Shown: positions 9,108-16,469 of the stretch, piece by piece
Layout of the letters: each line of letters starts with the position of its first letter
Numbering within the stretch: the first letter of the stretch is position 1
NCBI GenBank assembly: GCA_000244995.1
Contig: CM001438.1
Span: 4,630,096 to 4,694,095 of the forward strand
DNA: 64,000 bases
DNA from: Burkholderiales bacterium JOSHI_001
GTDB taxonomy: Bacteria > Pseudomonadota > Gammaproteobacteria > Burkholderiales > Burkholderiaceae_C
Direction: 5' to 3'
Translations under genes and position numbers: made by a program
Notes under the pieces: model-generated
Database searches by the model: none
The model's input: the letters and a program-made list of their open reading frames with translations, nothing else
Told to the model about the DNA's origin: nothing

Positions 9108-9167
9108 GTCAGGAGGCCTCGGTTCATAGACCGATGTCCCACCCTTACCAGCAGGAGTTCCCCAAGC

Positions 9168-9473
9168 ATGAGCAAGACCCTCACCCTGGCCACCACCCTG
9201 GCCGCCCTGGTTGCGGCCACGCCCGCCCTGGCCGCCGACGGCAAGGCCGTTTATGAAGCCACCTGCGTGGCCTGCCACGCCAGCGGCGTGGCCAACGCGC
9301 CCAAGCTGGGCGACAAGGCCGCCTGGGGCCCGCGCGTGGCCACCGGCAAGGACGCCTTGCTGAAGTCGGTGCTCACCGGCAAGGGCGCCATGCCGCCCAA
9401 GGCCGGCAATGCCAAGCTGAGCGATGACGACATCAAGGCCGCCATCGACTTCATGCTGGCCAGCGTGAAGTAA
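9168..9473 (+). CDS. Small mono-haem cytochrome c5-type protein
   Basis: Periplasmic electron carrier of 101 aa. A Sec signal peptide ends in TPALAA near residue 22, followed by the haem site CVACH and a methionine axial-ligand region GKGAMPPKAG, the usual class I/c5 arrangement. The start at 9168 is chosen because it opens the signal peptide and has AGGAG upstream; the frame is open further upstream but without signal features. The N-terminal half of the protein at 18930 is a close paralogue (shared CxACHASGVA, GKGAMP). It has its own sigma-54 promoter and enhancer-like palindrome, so it is probably regulated with the multihaem genes and may carry electrons to or from them. It is convergent with the NHL gene (12 bp between stops). 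Confidence 0.93.
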   Translation: MSKTLTLATTLAALVAATPALAADGKAVYEATCVACHASGVANAPKLGDKAAWGPRVATGKDALLKSVLTGKGAMPPKAGNAKLSDDDIKAAIDFMLASVK

Positions 9474-9485
9474 GGCCGGCGCCGC

Positions 9486-10598
9486 TCAGCGGCTGGCCGC
9501 CGCCGCGGCCTGCTTCACCAGGTCGCGGGCTTCGGCCTCGCCCACGCGGCGCAGCACTTCCACCTTGTTGAACAGCTGGTCCACCACGTAGACGCGGCCG
9601 GTTTCGTCCACGGCCACGCCATGCGGCAGGCCATAGCGTCCCGGGGCGTCACGCCGGGACCCGCTGCCCAGCGCGATGAGCAGTTCACCCTGCGGGTTGA
9701 ACACCTGCACATTGCCGAAGGAGCCGTCGCTGACGTAGAGCCGCCCGTCGCCGTCGCAGGCCAGGCCGCGCGGCCTGGCAAATTGGCCGATGCCGGTGCC
9801 GGCATTGCCGAAGGCGCGCAGGTACTTGCCGTCGGGGTCGAAGGCCTGCACGCGGAAGTTGCCGGCGTCCAGCACCCACAGGGTGCCGTCAGGGGCCACC
9901 GCGGCCTGCACCGGGATGTTGAACTGCCCGGGCTCGCTGCCGCGCTTGCCGATCTGGCGCAACATCGCCCCCTGGCCATCGTAGGCCAGCACACGGTGGT
10001 CGTCGCTGTCGTTGTCGCTGCGGTCCACCAGGTACACGCGCTTGCCGTCGGGTGACACCGCCACGCCGGTGGGCCGCTTCAGCTCTTCGGGCTGCCCCAC
10101 ATTGCGCAGGAACAGGCCCAGCGCGTCGTACACCAGCACCTTGCGCAGCGTGGCATCGGCCACGTAGAGGTTGCCCTGGGCGTCCAGCGCCATGGCGCTG
10201 GGCTTGACCAGGGTGCCCGGTGCACGCAGACCCATCAGGAACACCTTGCGCCGCGGCACGTCGAACACCACCACGTGGCGGCGCACGCTGTCGGCCACGT
10301 AGATGCGCCCGGCCCGCGCGGCCACGGCCACGGGCTTCTCGAAGGCCCGCTCGGTGGGCAGGCGCTCGCCGGTCAGCAGGCGGCGCTGGCGGCCTTCTTC
10401 GCTGTCCTCGAAGATGTCGGCCGCCGAGCGCAGGTCGGTTTCCCAGGCAAAGCGGGGCAACTCGGGCGGGCGCGGCCACAGGCGATCGCCCAGGTCGTCC
10501 TCGCCGGGCTTTTCCGGCGGCCCGGCACAGCCGACGGCCACCAGGGCGGCCGTCAGCACACAGGCGCGCCGGGTGACCACGGGGTGCCGGCGCATCAC
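9486..10598 (-). CDS. NHL-repeat beta-propeller lipoprotein
   Basis: Predicted exported lipoprotein of 370 aa; the signal RRACVLTAALVAVGC supplies a lipobox-like VGC at about residue 24. The rest is a run of NHL-type repeats (GRIYVADSVRRHVVVFD, GNLYVADATLRKVLVYD, GTLWVLDAGNFRVQAFD and others, roughly six), a six-bladed propeller with no catalytic motif. It is last in a three-gene minus-strand operon after two multihaem cytochromes, with an ATGA overlap at 10595-10598. Its paralogue at 13086 shares the leader pattern (PRFxWExxLRSxAD) and overall length. Proteins of this type recur beside extracellular cytochromes in Geobacter-type clusters, but their function is not established; a scaffold or docking role is an inference. 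Confidence 0.88.
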   Translation of the reverse strand: MMRRHPVVTRRACVLTAALVAVGCAGPPEKPGEDDLGDRLWPRPPELPRFAWETDLRSAADIFEDSEEGRQRRLLTGERLPTERAFEKPVAVAARAGRIYVADSVRRHVVVFDVPRRKVFLMGLRAPGTLVKPSAMALDAQGNLYVADATLRKVLVYDALGLFLRNVGQPEELKRPTGVAVSPDGKRVYLVDRSDNDSDDHRVLAYDGQGAMLRQIGKRGSEPGQFNIPVQAAVAPDGTLWVLDAGNFRVQAFDPDGKYLRAFGNAGTGIGQFARPRGLACDGDGRLYVSDGSFGNVQVFNPQGELLIALGSGSRRDAPGRYGLPHGVAVDETGRVYVVDQLFNKVEVLRRVGEAEARDLVKQAAAAASR

Positions 10599-11797
10599 AG
10601 CCCCTGCACCGGGTGGAAGGCGCGGTGGATGTAGGCCACCACCGCGTCGATGTCGGCCGGTGCCAGCACGTGCTTCCAGCCCGGCATGGAGGTGCCGTCC
10701 AGCCCGTTGGCGATCACCCCCTGCAGGCGTTCGCGGCTCATGCCGCGCATGGCCTGCGGGTCGGTCAGGTCCCGCGGATGCGGTTCCAGGAAGCGGCCGA
10801 TCCAGCTCTTGGCGGTACCGTCGGCGGCATGGCAGAAGGCGCAGTTGGCCTGGAACAGGTGCTCACCCCGGCGCTCCTGCGCGCTGGGCCGCTGCAACAC
10901 AGGCTTGCGGTCGTGCACTTTGTAGGTTTGCGCCACATCGGCCGGCAGGACGGCGGGCAGTTGGGGCGCCCGCGCCGCGGCGGGCGGCGTGGCCGCCGCG
11001 GTCTGGGCGTCGCGCTGCCGCCCTTCGTCCGGATGGCCCGAGGGCAGCACCGCGCCCGGCTGGTCCCAGCTGCCATTGGGACGGTGGTGGCAACTGGTGC
11101 AGTAGGCGTCGCGGGGGTAGCTCAGGGCGCGCGTTTCCCACACCGCGCCGGGCTGCTGAACCCGGCCGTGGTCATGGCAGGTGATGCAGGTGCTCATGAA
11201 CAGGCGCTTGCCACGCTGCTGCTCGGGGCTGAGCGTCTCCCACGGCGCGTCCACCGCGATCTGCCCGCGCGCAAAGGCAAAGGCGTCGGCATGGCGCTCG
11301 TGGTCCGGCCAGCCGTTTTCCGGCGTGTGGTAGCGCGTGTTCTCGCGCCGCGATTCGATGAATTCCTTCTGCACGAAGGCCGCCACCGCCGCCACTTCAT
11401 GGGGCTGCAGGATGCCGGCGAAGCCCTTCATGGCCGTGCCCGGCTTGCCGTGGGTGATGACCTGCTGCATGGTGTCCTGCGTCAGGCTGCCCGGCGCCAC
11501 CTGGGTGAAGTCGCGCGGCTTGGGCGTCAGGTAGGTGGCCGCCAGCGTGCGTGCGTCGCCCGAATAGCCGTGGCAGAAGTAGCAGCGGAAGTTCCAGATC
11601 TTGCGGCCCAGTTCATGCCCGGCCGCGGCATCCACCGCCGAGGCGGCCGGGGAGGCGGGTGCGGGCGCCGCCGAAACGGCCGCAACGGCCGCCGGGGCCG
11701 CCGGGGCCGCCTGGTCCTGGCGGGTGCAGGCCGAGACCCAAAGCGCCAGCCCCCCCACCACCAGCAGCGCCAGCCGGCGCCGCCACGTCCTGCTCAT
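10595..11797 (-). CDS. Tetra-haem c-type cytochrome with class I domains (lipoprotein)
   Basis: Exported protein of 400 aa. It starts MSRTWRRRLALLVVGG with a likely lipobox around LWVSAC, then an Ala/Pro-rich linker. Four haem sites follow: CYFCH (N-terminal class I domain with YLTPKPRDFT and HGKPGTAMKGF), CITCH, CTSCHH, and CAFCH in a C-terminal class I domain (FLEPHPRDLTD, GLDGTSMPGW). The central pair differs from a simple class I fold. The start is the ATG overlapping the stop of the upstream tri-haem gene (11794-11797); a longer frame runs upstream but only in the shadow of that gene. It forms the middle of the operon 12912 to 9486. The fused mono-haem domains suggest a multi-step periplasmic electron wire. 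Confidence 0.88.
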   Translation of the reverse strand: MSRTWRRRLALLVVGGLALWVSACTRQDQAAPAAPAAVAAVSAAPAPASPAASAVDAAAGHELGRKIWNFRCYFCHGYSGDARTLAATYLTPKPRDFTQVAPGSLTQDTMQQVITHGKPGTAMKGFAGILQPHEVAAVAAFVQKEFIESRRENTRYHTPENGWPDHERHADAFAFARGQIAVDAPWETLSPEQQRGKRLFMSTCITCHDHGRVQQPGAVWETRALSYPRDAYCTSCHHRPNGSWDQPGAVLPSGHPDEGRQRDAQTAAATPPAAARAPQLPAVLPADVAQTYKVHDRKPVLQRPSAQERRGEHLFQANCAFCHAADGTAKSWIGRFLEPHPRDLTDPQAMRGMSRERLQGVIANGLDGTSMPGWKHVLAPADIDAVVAYIHRAFHPVQGL

Positions 11798-12912
11798 GGC
11801 TTGCGCGCCGCGGCCTTGACGGTGCCCGGCGCCATGAAGGCCTGGAACACGTACTCGCTGACATTGGCGATCTGCTGGGGGTCCAGCACCTTGTCCCAGG
11901 CCGGCATCTCGGAGCCCAGGCTGCCCGCCGAGACGGCGGCAAAAAGCGCCGGCCGGTTGAAGGTGGCGCGCGCCTCGGGCGCGATGAAAACGCGCGGCTT
12001 GGGGTTGATGAAGTAGGCCCGCGGGCCCTTGCCGTCGCCCTTCACGCCGTGGCAGGTGGCGCAGTTGGCGTCGTAGAACTTCTTGCCGGCCGTGGCGTCG
12101 CCCACCAGGCCCTTGGGCATGGGCAGGCTCATGTCGGCCTGCACCTTGGCCAGGGGCGGGCTCGGAGGGGCCGCAGGCGCCGGGGCCGGGGCGACCGCGT
12201 GCGGCGATGCTGCCGCCGCCGCGCCGGCCTCGCCCGTGGGCGCACCGTGGGCATGGGTGCCCGAGATGCCGGCCTCGCGGCCCACGCCCATGAAGGCGCC
12301 GCGCACGTAGTCCACCACCGCTTCGATGTCGGCCTGCGACAGCCGCGGCGCGTAGGCCGACATCGCGGTGCCGGGGCGCCCACCGGCCACGGCGATGAGC
12401 ATCTTCTCGCGCGTGAGTTCGGCACCCGCCGCGGTGAAGTCGCGCGGCGCAGGCTTCAGGTTGGCGCTGGCCCACACCGAACCGCCCCCCCGGTCGCCGT
12501 GGCACACCGAGCAGATGCGCGCATACAGCTGCCGCCCGCGGCTGGAGTCGGCCATGGTGGCCGGGCGCATGAAGGTGTCACGCACATAGTCCACCACCGC
12601 TTCGATCTGCTTGTCGCTGAGCTGTGCACCCCAACCCACCATCGCGGTGCCGGGCACGCCGCCCTTCACCGCGGCGATCATGCGCGCTCGCGTCAACTCG
12701 GTGGTGGCCAGCGGGGTGGTGAAGTCGCGCGGCGGCGGCTTCAGGCTGCCCTTGGCGCGGCTGTCGCCGTCACCGCGATCGCCATGGCACACCGAGCAGT
12801 AGTTGTGGTACAGCGCCGAAGGCGGGGAATTGGCATCGGTCGGGTGGGCCGACCACGCCGCCGGGGCGAAGAACAAGCACCACAACAGCAACGCCCGGGT
12901 GATGACCCGCAT
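11794..12912 (-). CDS. Tri-haem cytochrome made of three fused class I domains
   Basis: Periplasmic protein of 372 aa with a Sec signal (LLLWCLFFAPAAWSA). Three class I cytochrome domains carry CSVCHGDRGDGD (about residue 40), CSVCHGDRGGGS (about 135) and CATCHGVKGDGKG (about 270). Each has a downstream PRDFT/PRVF segment and a Met-bearing GxPGTAM or GSEMPAW axial-ligand region. An Ala/Pro-rich linker precedes domain 3. The ATG at 12912 is preferred to a GTG at 12915 because AGGAG lies 5 nt upstream of it. First gene of a three-gene minus-strand operon driven by the sigma-54 promoter at 12947-12962, leaving a leader of about 24 nt. Domains 1 and 2 look like a recent internal duplication. Confidence 0.9.
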   Translation of the reverse strand: MRVITRALLLWCLFFAPAAWSAHPTDANSPPSALYHNYCSVCHGDRGDGDSRAKGSLKPPPRDFTTPLATTELTRARMIAAVKGGVPGTAMVGWGAQLSDKQIEAVVDYVRDTFMRPATMADSSRGRQLYARICSVCHGDRGGGSVWASANLKPAPRDFTAAGAELTREKMLIAVAGGRPGTAMSAYAPRLSQADIEAVVDYVRGAFMGVGREAGISGTHAHGAPTGEAGAAAAASPHAVAPAPAPAAPPSPPLAKVQADMSLPMPKGLVGDATAGKKFYDANCATCHGVKGDGKGPRAYFINPKPRVFIAPEARATFNRPALFAAVSAGSLGSEMPAWDKVLDPQQIANVSEYVFQAFMAPGTVKAAARKP

Positions 12913-12946
12913 CACTTCTCCTCAAATTGACAATCAGGGCCGAAGG

Positions 12947-12962
12947 TGCAAGTTCGGTGCCA
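12947..12962 (-). promoter_or_regulatory. Sigma-54 promoter of the minus-strand cytochrome operon
   Basis: On the minus strand TGGCACCGAACTTGCA matches TGGCACG-N4-TTGCW at 11 of 12 positions. The predicted transcript begins near 12936 and carries GAGGAG before the ATG at 12912. It lies back to back with the plus-strand promoter at 12970, 7 bp apart. Confidence 0.75.
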
Positions 12963-12969
12963 CGACCAA

Positions 12970-12985
12970 TGGCATGCGTCTTGCC
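12970..12985 (+). promoter_or_regulatory. Sigma-54 promoter of the NHL lipoprotein at 13086
   Basis: TGGCATGCGTCTTGCC matches the sigma-54 consensus at 10 of 12 positions with the GG-N10-GC frame. Predicted start near 12996, with a leader of about 90 nt. Divergent from the minus-strand promoter; a shared activator site would serve both operons. Confidence 0.65.
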
Positions 12986-13085
12986 TTTTCACCCCATTCT
13001 GGCGCCGAATGCCCTGCTCGTCCCGAGGGGCCCGCGCGCCTGCTGCGCCAGGCCGATGCACGCTTCCCCCTCACTGCCACACGCC

Positions 13086-14180
13086 ATGAACCCTGAACGT
13101 CGCCTGTTGCTGACGCTGGCCGCCGGGGCTGGCGCAGCCTACCTGTCCGGTTGTGCCGAAGCACCCAGCGCACCGACCAAGCCGATCGAGATCCCGGTCT
13201 ACCCGCCGCCGCCCGAGAAGCCGCGCTTCATCTGGGAACGCACCCTGCGCAGCAGCGCCGATGTGCTGCCCGACGACAACGACGGCTCGCTGCGCCGCCT
13301 GGTGACCGGTGAAGTGCGCAGCGGCGAAGGCCTGGGCAAGCCCTATGGCGTGGCGGCGCGTGCCGGGCGCATCTACATCGGCGACACCGTGGGCCGCATG
13401 GTGGTGCTGTACGACCTGCAGCAGCGGCGCTACAAGCGCATCGGCACCGAAGAGCCCGGCGCCCTGCGCATGCCCTTCGGCCTGGACCTGGACAGCGCGG
13501 GCAACCTGTACGTGGTGGACGGCTCGGCCAAGCGGGTGCAGGTCTATGACGGCGAAGGCAAGCACCTGCGCACCCTGGGCGCCGACATCAAATGGAGCCG
13601 TCCCGCCGGCATGGCGCTGGACGACGCAAGACGCCGCATCTATGTGGTGGATGCCGGCGGCGTGGACAAGCCGGACCACAAGGTCTGGGCGCTGGACATG
13701 GACAGCGGCAAGCTGCTGTTCGACTTCGGCCAGCGCGGCAGCGCACCGGGCGAGCTGAACCTGCCGCGCGACGCCGCGGTGAACGCGGCCGGCGAGGTGC
13801 TGGTGGTGGACGGCGGCAACTTCCGGGTGCAGGTGTTCAGCGCCGAAGGCAAGTTCCTGCGCGGCTTCGGCGCCGTGGGGCGCCAGTCCGGGCAGTTCTC
13901 CCGGCCCAAGGAAATTGCGCTGGACCGCCAGGGCAACGCCTACATCGTGGACACCGCTTTCGGCAACTTCCAGATCTTCGACCCCGAGGGCCGGCTGCTC
14001 CTGGACGTGGGCACCCGCGCACCCGCCGACGGGCCAGCCAAGTTCATGCTGCCGTCGGGCATCGCGGTGGACCTGGACGGGCGCATTTACATGGTGGACC
14101 AGTTCTTCCGCAAGGTGGAGGTCTTCCGCCCCGCCGACCTGGCCGCCGGCGCCGCCTACGGCGTGGCCGCCGCCAAGTGA
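13086..14180 (+). CDS. NHL-repeat beta-propeller lipoprotein
   Basis: Predicted lipoprotein of 364 aa. The signal MNPERRLLLTLAAGAGAAYLSGC gives a lipobox LSGC with Cys about 23. NHL-type repeats fill the rest (GRIYIGDTVGRMVVLYD, GNLYVVDGSAKRVQVYD, GNAYIVDTAFGNFQIFD, GRIYMVDQFFRKVEVF). It is a paralogue of the 9486 gene: both have PEKPRFIWE- or PELPRFAWE-type leaders, LRSxAD, and an RRLxTGE segment before the first blade. The open frame extends upstream but ATG 13086 is the one that begins the lipoprotein signal. It is a single-gene unit between two cytochrome operons with its own sigma-54 promoter. No enzymatic motif is present. Confidence 0.88.
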   Translation: MNPERRLLLTLAAGAGAAYLSGCAEAPSAPTKPIEIPVYPPPPEKPRFIWERTLRSSADVLPDDNDGSLRRLVTGEVRSGEGLGKPYGVAARAGRIYIGDTVGRMVVLYDLQQRRYKRIGTEEPGALRMPFGLDLDSAGNLYVVDGSAKRVQVYDGEGKHLRTLGADIKWSRPAGMALDDARRRIYVVDAGGVDKPDHKVWALDMDSGKLLFDFGQRGSAPGELNLPRDAAVNAAGEVLVVDGGNFRVQVFSAEGKFLRGFGAVGRQSGQFSRPKEIALDRQGNAYIVDTAFGNFQIFDPEGRLLLDVGTRAPADGPAKFMLPSGIAVDLDGRIYMVDQFFRKVEVFRPADLAAGAAYGVAAAK

Positions 14181-14211
14181 TCCACGCTTTGGGAATGCTT
14201 CCGACGGCCCG

Positions 14212-14227
14212 TTCCCGCTTTCGGGAA
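14212..14227. promoter_or_regulatory. Palindrome TTCCCG-N4-CGGGAA (candidate enhancer) before the tetra-haem cytochrome
   Basis: Perfect inverted repeat TTCCCG-CTTT-CGGGAA, centred about 103 bp upstream of the -12 element of the sigma-54 promoter at 14309, almost the same spacing as at 8998/9092. It lies in a 229-bp intergenic region. Confidence 0.65.
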
Positions 14228-14308
14228 GTCGCAGCTTAAGGATTGATCGCAGTCAAGCCAAACCAGACCGATTCGGCCTTGTTCCCCAACACGGACCAAT
14301 GGCGACAG

Positions 14309-14324
14309 TGGCACAGAAACTGCT
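14309..14324 (+). promoter_or_regulatory. Sigma-54 promoter of the tetra-haem cytochrome
   Basis: TGGCACAGAAACTGCT matches TGGCACG-N4-TTGCW at 10 of 12 positions with correct GG-N10-GC spacing. Predicted start near 14335, leader about 75 nt, with GGAG before the ATG at 14410. Confidence 0.7.
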
Positions 14325-14409
14325 GCTATTGCCCTCCAAGCGGTTGGGCGGTTTCCAAACAGGCCGCTACAGCCGTGAAAGCGGCGCTTAAACGATACGG
14401 AGATCATTC

Positions 14410-15294
14410 ATGGGCACATTCAAGCTTTGGGATCGCGCAAGCGCCAGCCGTTCCGGCCTGGCCGCTTTGGCAGCGGGATTGGTGGTGGCGGTATCCGGCC
14501 TGAGCTTCAGCTCGGACGTGGCCGCCCAGGCCGCGGGCGGCGGCATCACCAACACGAAACACAACCTGGGCACCACGCCCGGCGGTACCGGTGTCAACAA
14601 GTTCAGTGGCACCGCTGAAATCTGCGTGTTCTGCCACACGCCTCACGGTGCCGACACCAGCGCGTCGGTCCCGCTGTGGAACCGCACCCTGCCGGCTCCG
14701 GGTACGTTCACCACCTATGACAGCCTGGGCACGTCCACCCTGGACGGCAAGATCGCACCGGTGGGTTCGGTGTCCATCGCCTGCCTGTCCTGCCACGACG
14801 GTGTCACGTCCATGAGCGCCGTGATCAACGCACCGGGCTCCGGCCTGACCGGCGACGCCGCCTGGCAAGCCGGCACCTGGACGGGTGCCAACCAGGTCAA
14901 CGGCGCCATCGCGCCGGGGCTGATCACCAACATCGGCAAGGACCTGAAGAACGACCACCCGATCGGCATCCAGTACGGCGGCGGTGGCATCACCGACACG
15001 TCGCCCACGGCTGCCACCCGCGACCCGGACTTCAAGACCGCCTCCAGTGCCGTGATCGGCGCCAACCGCGTGTGGTGGGTCGACACCGAAGCCGCCCCGA
15101 ACAACACCCGTCAGAAGACCGACATGCTGCTGTACACCCGTGCAGCCGGTGCGGGTTCAGGCTACACCGGCCAGTCCGAGCCGGAACCCTTCGTGGAATG
15201 CGCCAGCTGCCACGATCCGCACACCACCAACTCCACCTTCCTGCGCATTTCCAACGCGGGCAGCGCGGTGTGCCTGGCTTGCCACACGAAGTGA
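14410..15294 (+). CDS. Tetra-haem c-type cytochrome (paired-CXXCH; candidate filament subunit)
   Basis: Exported protein of 294 aa with a signal peptide (cleavage near residue 40). Haem sites: CVFCH 72-76, CLSCH 125-129, CASCH 264-268, CLACH 288-292. The whole protein contains eight histidines: four in these motifs and four others (51, 79, 183, 271), exactly one distal ligand per haem. It shares order and spacing with the penta-haem protein at 8044 and ends in the same NAGSAxCLxCHxK. Tetra-haem paired-CXXCH proteins with all-bis-His ligation include OmcE-type extracellular cytochrome filaments; assignment here is inference. It is a single-gene unit with its own promoter, candidate enhancer and a strong terminator, as expected for an abundantly made structural cytochrome. 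Confidence 0.9.
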   Translation: MGTFKLWDRASASRSGLAALAAGLVVAVSGLSFSSDVAAQAAGGGITNTKHNLGTTPGGTGVNKFSGTAEICVFCHTPHGADTSASVPLWNRTLPAPGTFTTYDSLGTSTLDGKIAPVGSVSIACLSCHDGVTSMSAVINAPGSGLTGDAAWQAGTWTGANQVNGAIAPGLITNIGKDLKNDHPIGIQYGGGGITDTSPTAATRDPDFKTASSAVIGANRVWWVDTEAAPNNTRQKTDMLLYTRAAGAGSGYTGQSEPEPFVECASCHDPHTTNSTFLRISNAGSAVCLACHTK

Positions 15295-15306
15295 TGGCTT
15301 GACGCC

Positions 15307-15322
15307 TGGCAAGGCACTTGCA
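15307..15322 (+). promoter_or_regulatory. Sigma-54 promoter of the PPIase-barrel-cytochrome operon
   Basis: TGGCAAGGCACTTGCA matches the sigma-54 consensus at 11 of 12 positions. The predicted start (about 15333) falls inside the terminator hairpin of the preceding gene, so the new transcript would lack the first bases of the 5' stem. Confidence 0.65.
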
Positions 15323-15325
15323 ATG

Positions 15326-15361
15326 AAGCGGGGGACGCCACAAGCGTCCCCCGCTTTTTTT
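15326..15361 (+). terminator. Rho-independent terminator after the tetra-haem cytochrome
   Basis: The perfect 11-bp stem GCGGGGGACGC / GCGTCCCCCGC (15328-15338 and 15344-15354) with loop CACAA is followed by seven T residues. It ends the 14410 transcript and separates it from the long operon starting at 15392. Confidence 0.92.
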
Positions 15362-15391
15362 CCGCAAACGAGACCCGATCGAAAGCCTGCC

Positions 15392-16459
15392 ATGCACGCC
15401 AACCCGTCCCAAAGCTTTCGCACGCCGACCGGCCCCAGGCGCTGGACCGGCTGGGGGGGGCTTTTGCTCGCACTGGGTTGGGCGGCGCTGTTCGTGGCCG
15501 AGGCGCGGGCTGCCGAGCCTGCTGAGGTGTTTGCCACCGTGGGCGACACGGTCGTGCTGCAGAAGGACTTCGACGCCGCCTTCGCCACCGCCGCGCGCAA
15601 CAAGTTCTACCACGGCAAGCCGCCCGAGGGCGAAGTGGCCCGGCTGCAGCGCGAAGTGGCCGACAACCTGATCAATGACATCCTGCTGGCCAAGGAGGCC
15701 AAGCGCCGCAAGCTGCAACCCGACCATGCTGCGGTGCAAAAGGAAATCGACGTCTACGAGCAGCGCTACAAGGACAGCGCCATGTGGCAGCAGAACAAGG
15801 CCAAGCTGCTGCCCCCGCTGCGCGCCAAGCTGGAAGACAACACCCTGCTGGAACAGCTCAAGACCAGCGCGCGCAACGTGGGCCCGGCCACCGACGCCCA
15901 GGTGCAGGCCTATTACGAGCAGAACAAGGACAAGTTCACCGAACCGGAACAGGTGAAGGTGTCGATGATCCTGCTGAAGGTGGACCCGGCATCGCCCCAG
16001 GCCAAATGGGACGGGGCGCTGGAAGAAGGCGCCGCCATCGTCAAGCGCCTGCGCAATGGCGCCGACTTCGCGCAACTGGCCCACCTGCATTCCGGCGACG
16101 CGTCCGCGGCCAAGGGCGGCCAGTTCGACTACCTGCACCGCGGCATGCTGCCCGACGCGGCCCAGGCCGCCGTGGACAAGCTGCAGCCCGGCACCATCAG
16201 CGACGCGGTGGCCCTGCTCGAAGGCGTGGCCATCTTCCGGCTGGACGACCGCAAGCCGGCCAAGCTGAACCCCCTGTCCGCCGTGCGCCAGCGCGCCCAG
16301 GACCTGCTGCAGCGCGAGCGCGGCGACCAGGCCTGGGCGGCCCTGCTGGCCCAACTGCGCGAACAGACCCCCACCAAGGTCAACGACACCAAGCTGCTGC
16401 CGCTGGCCGCCGCGCCTGCGCCCGCCGTCGGTCAGGCCAAGGCCTCGACGGTGAAGTAG
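15392..16459 (+). CDS. Periplasmic PpiC/SurA-type peptidyl-prolyl isomerase
   Basis: Exported chaperone/isomerase of 355 aa. The signal segment LLLALGWAALFVAEARAAEP precedes a SurA-N-like helical region (about 50-180, rich in Lys/Glu), then a parvulin domain (about 190-300) with VSMILLKVDP, GADFAQLAHLHSGDASAAKGG and the FDYLHRGMLPDAAQ strand. The usual parvulin phrase DxSAxxGGdLG appears as DASAAKGGQFD. The start at 15392 is the Met that opens the signal peptide. It leads the long operon and lies 10 bp before the beta-barrel gene, so it is likely dedicated to folding the barrel or the multihaem cytochromes. Proline isomerases also accompany cytochrome-filament gene clusters in other bacteria. 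Confidence 0.88.
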   Translation: MHANPSQSFRTPTGPRRWTGWGGLLLALGWAALFVAEARAAEPAEVFATVGDTVVLQKDFDAAFATAARNKFYHGKPPEGEVARLQREVADNLINDILLAKEAKRRKLQPDHAAVQKEIDVYEQRYKDSAMWQQNKAKLLPPLRAKLEDNTLLEQLKTSARNVGPATDAQVQAYYEQNKDKFTEPEQVKVSMILLKVDPASPQAKWDGALEEGAAIVKRLRNGADFAQLAHLHSGDASAAKGGQFDYLHRGMLPDAAQAAVDKLQPGTISDAVALLEGVAIFRLDDRKPAKLNPLSAVRQRAQDLLQRERGDQAWAALLAQLREQTPTKVNDTKLLPLAAAPAPAVGQAKASTVK

Positions 16460-16469
16460 GGCCAGCCTC

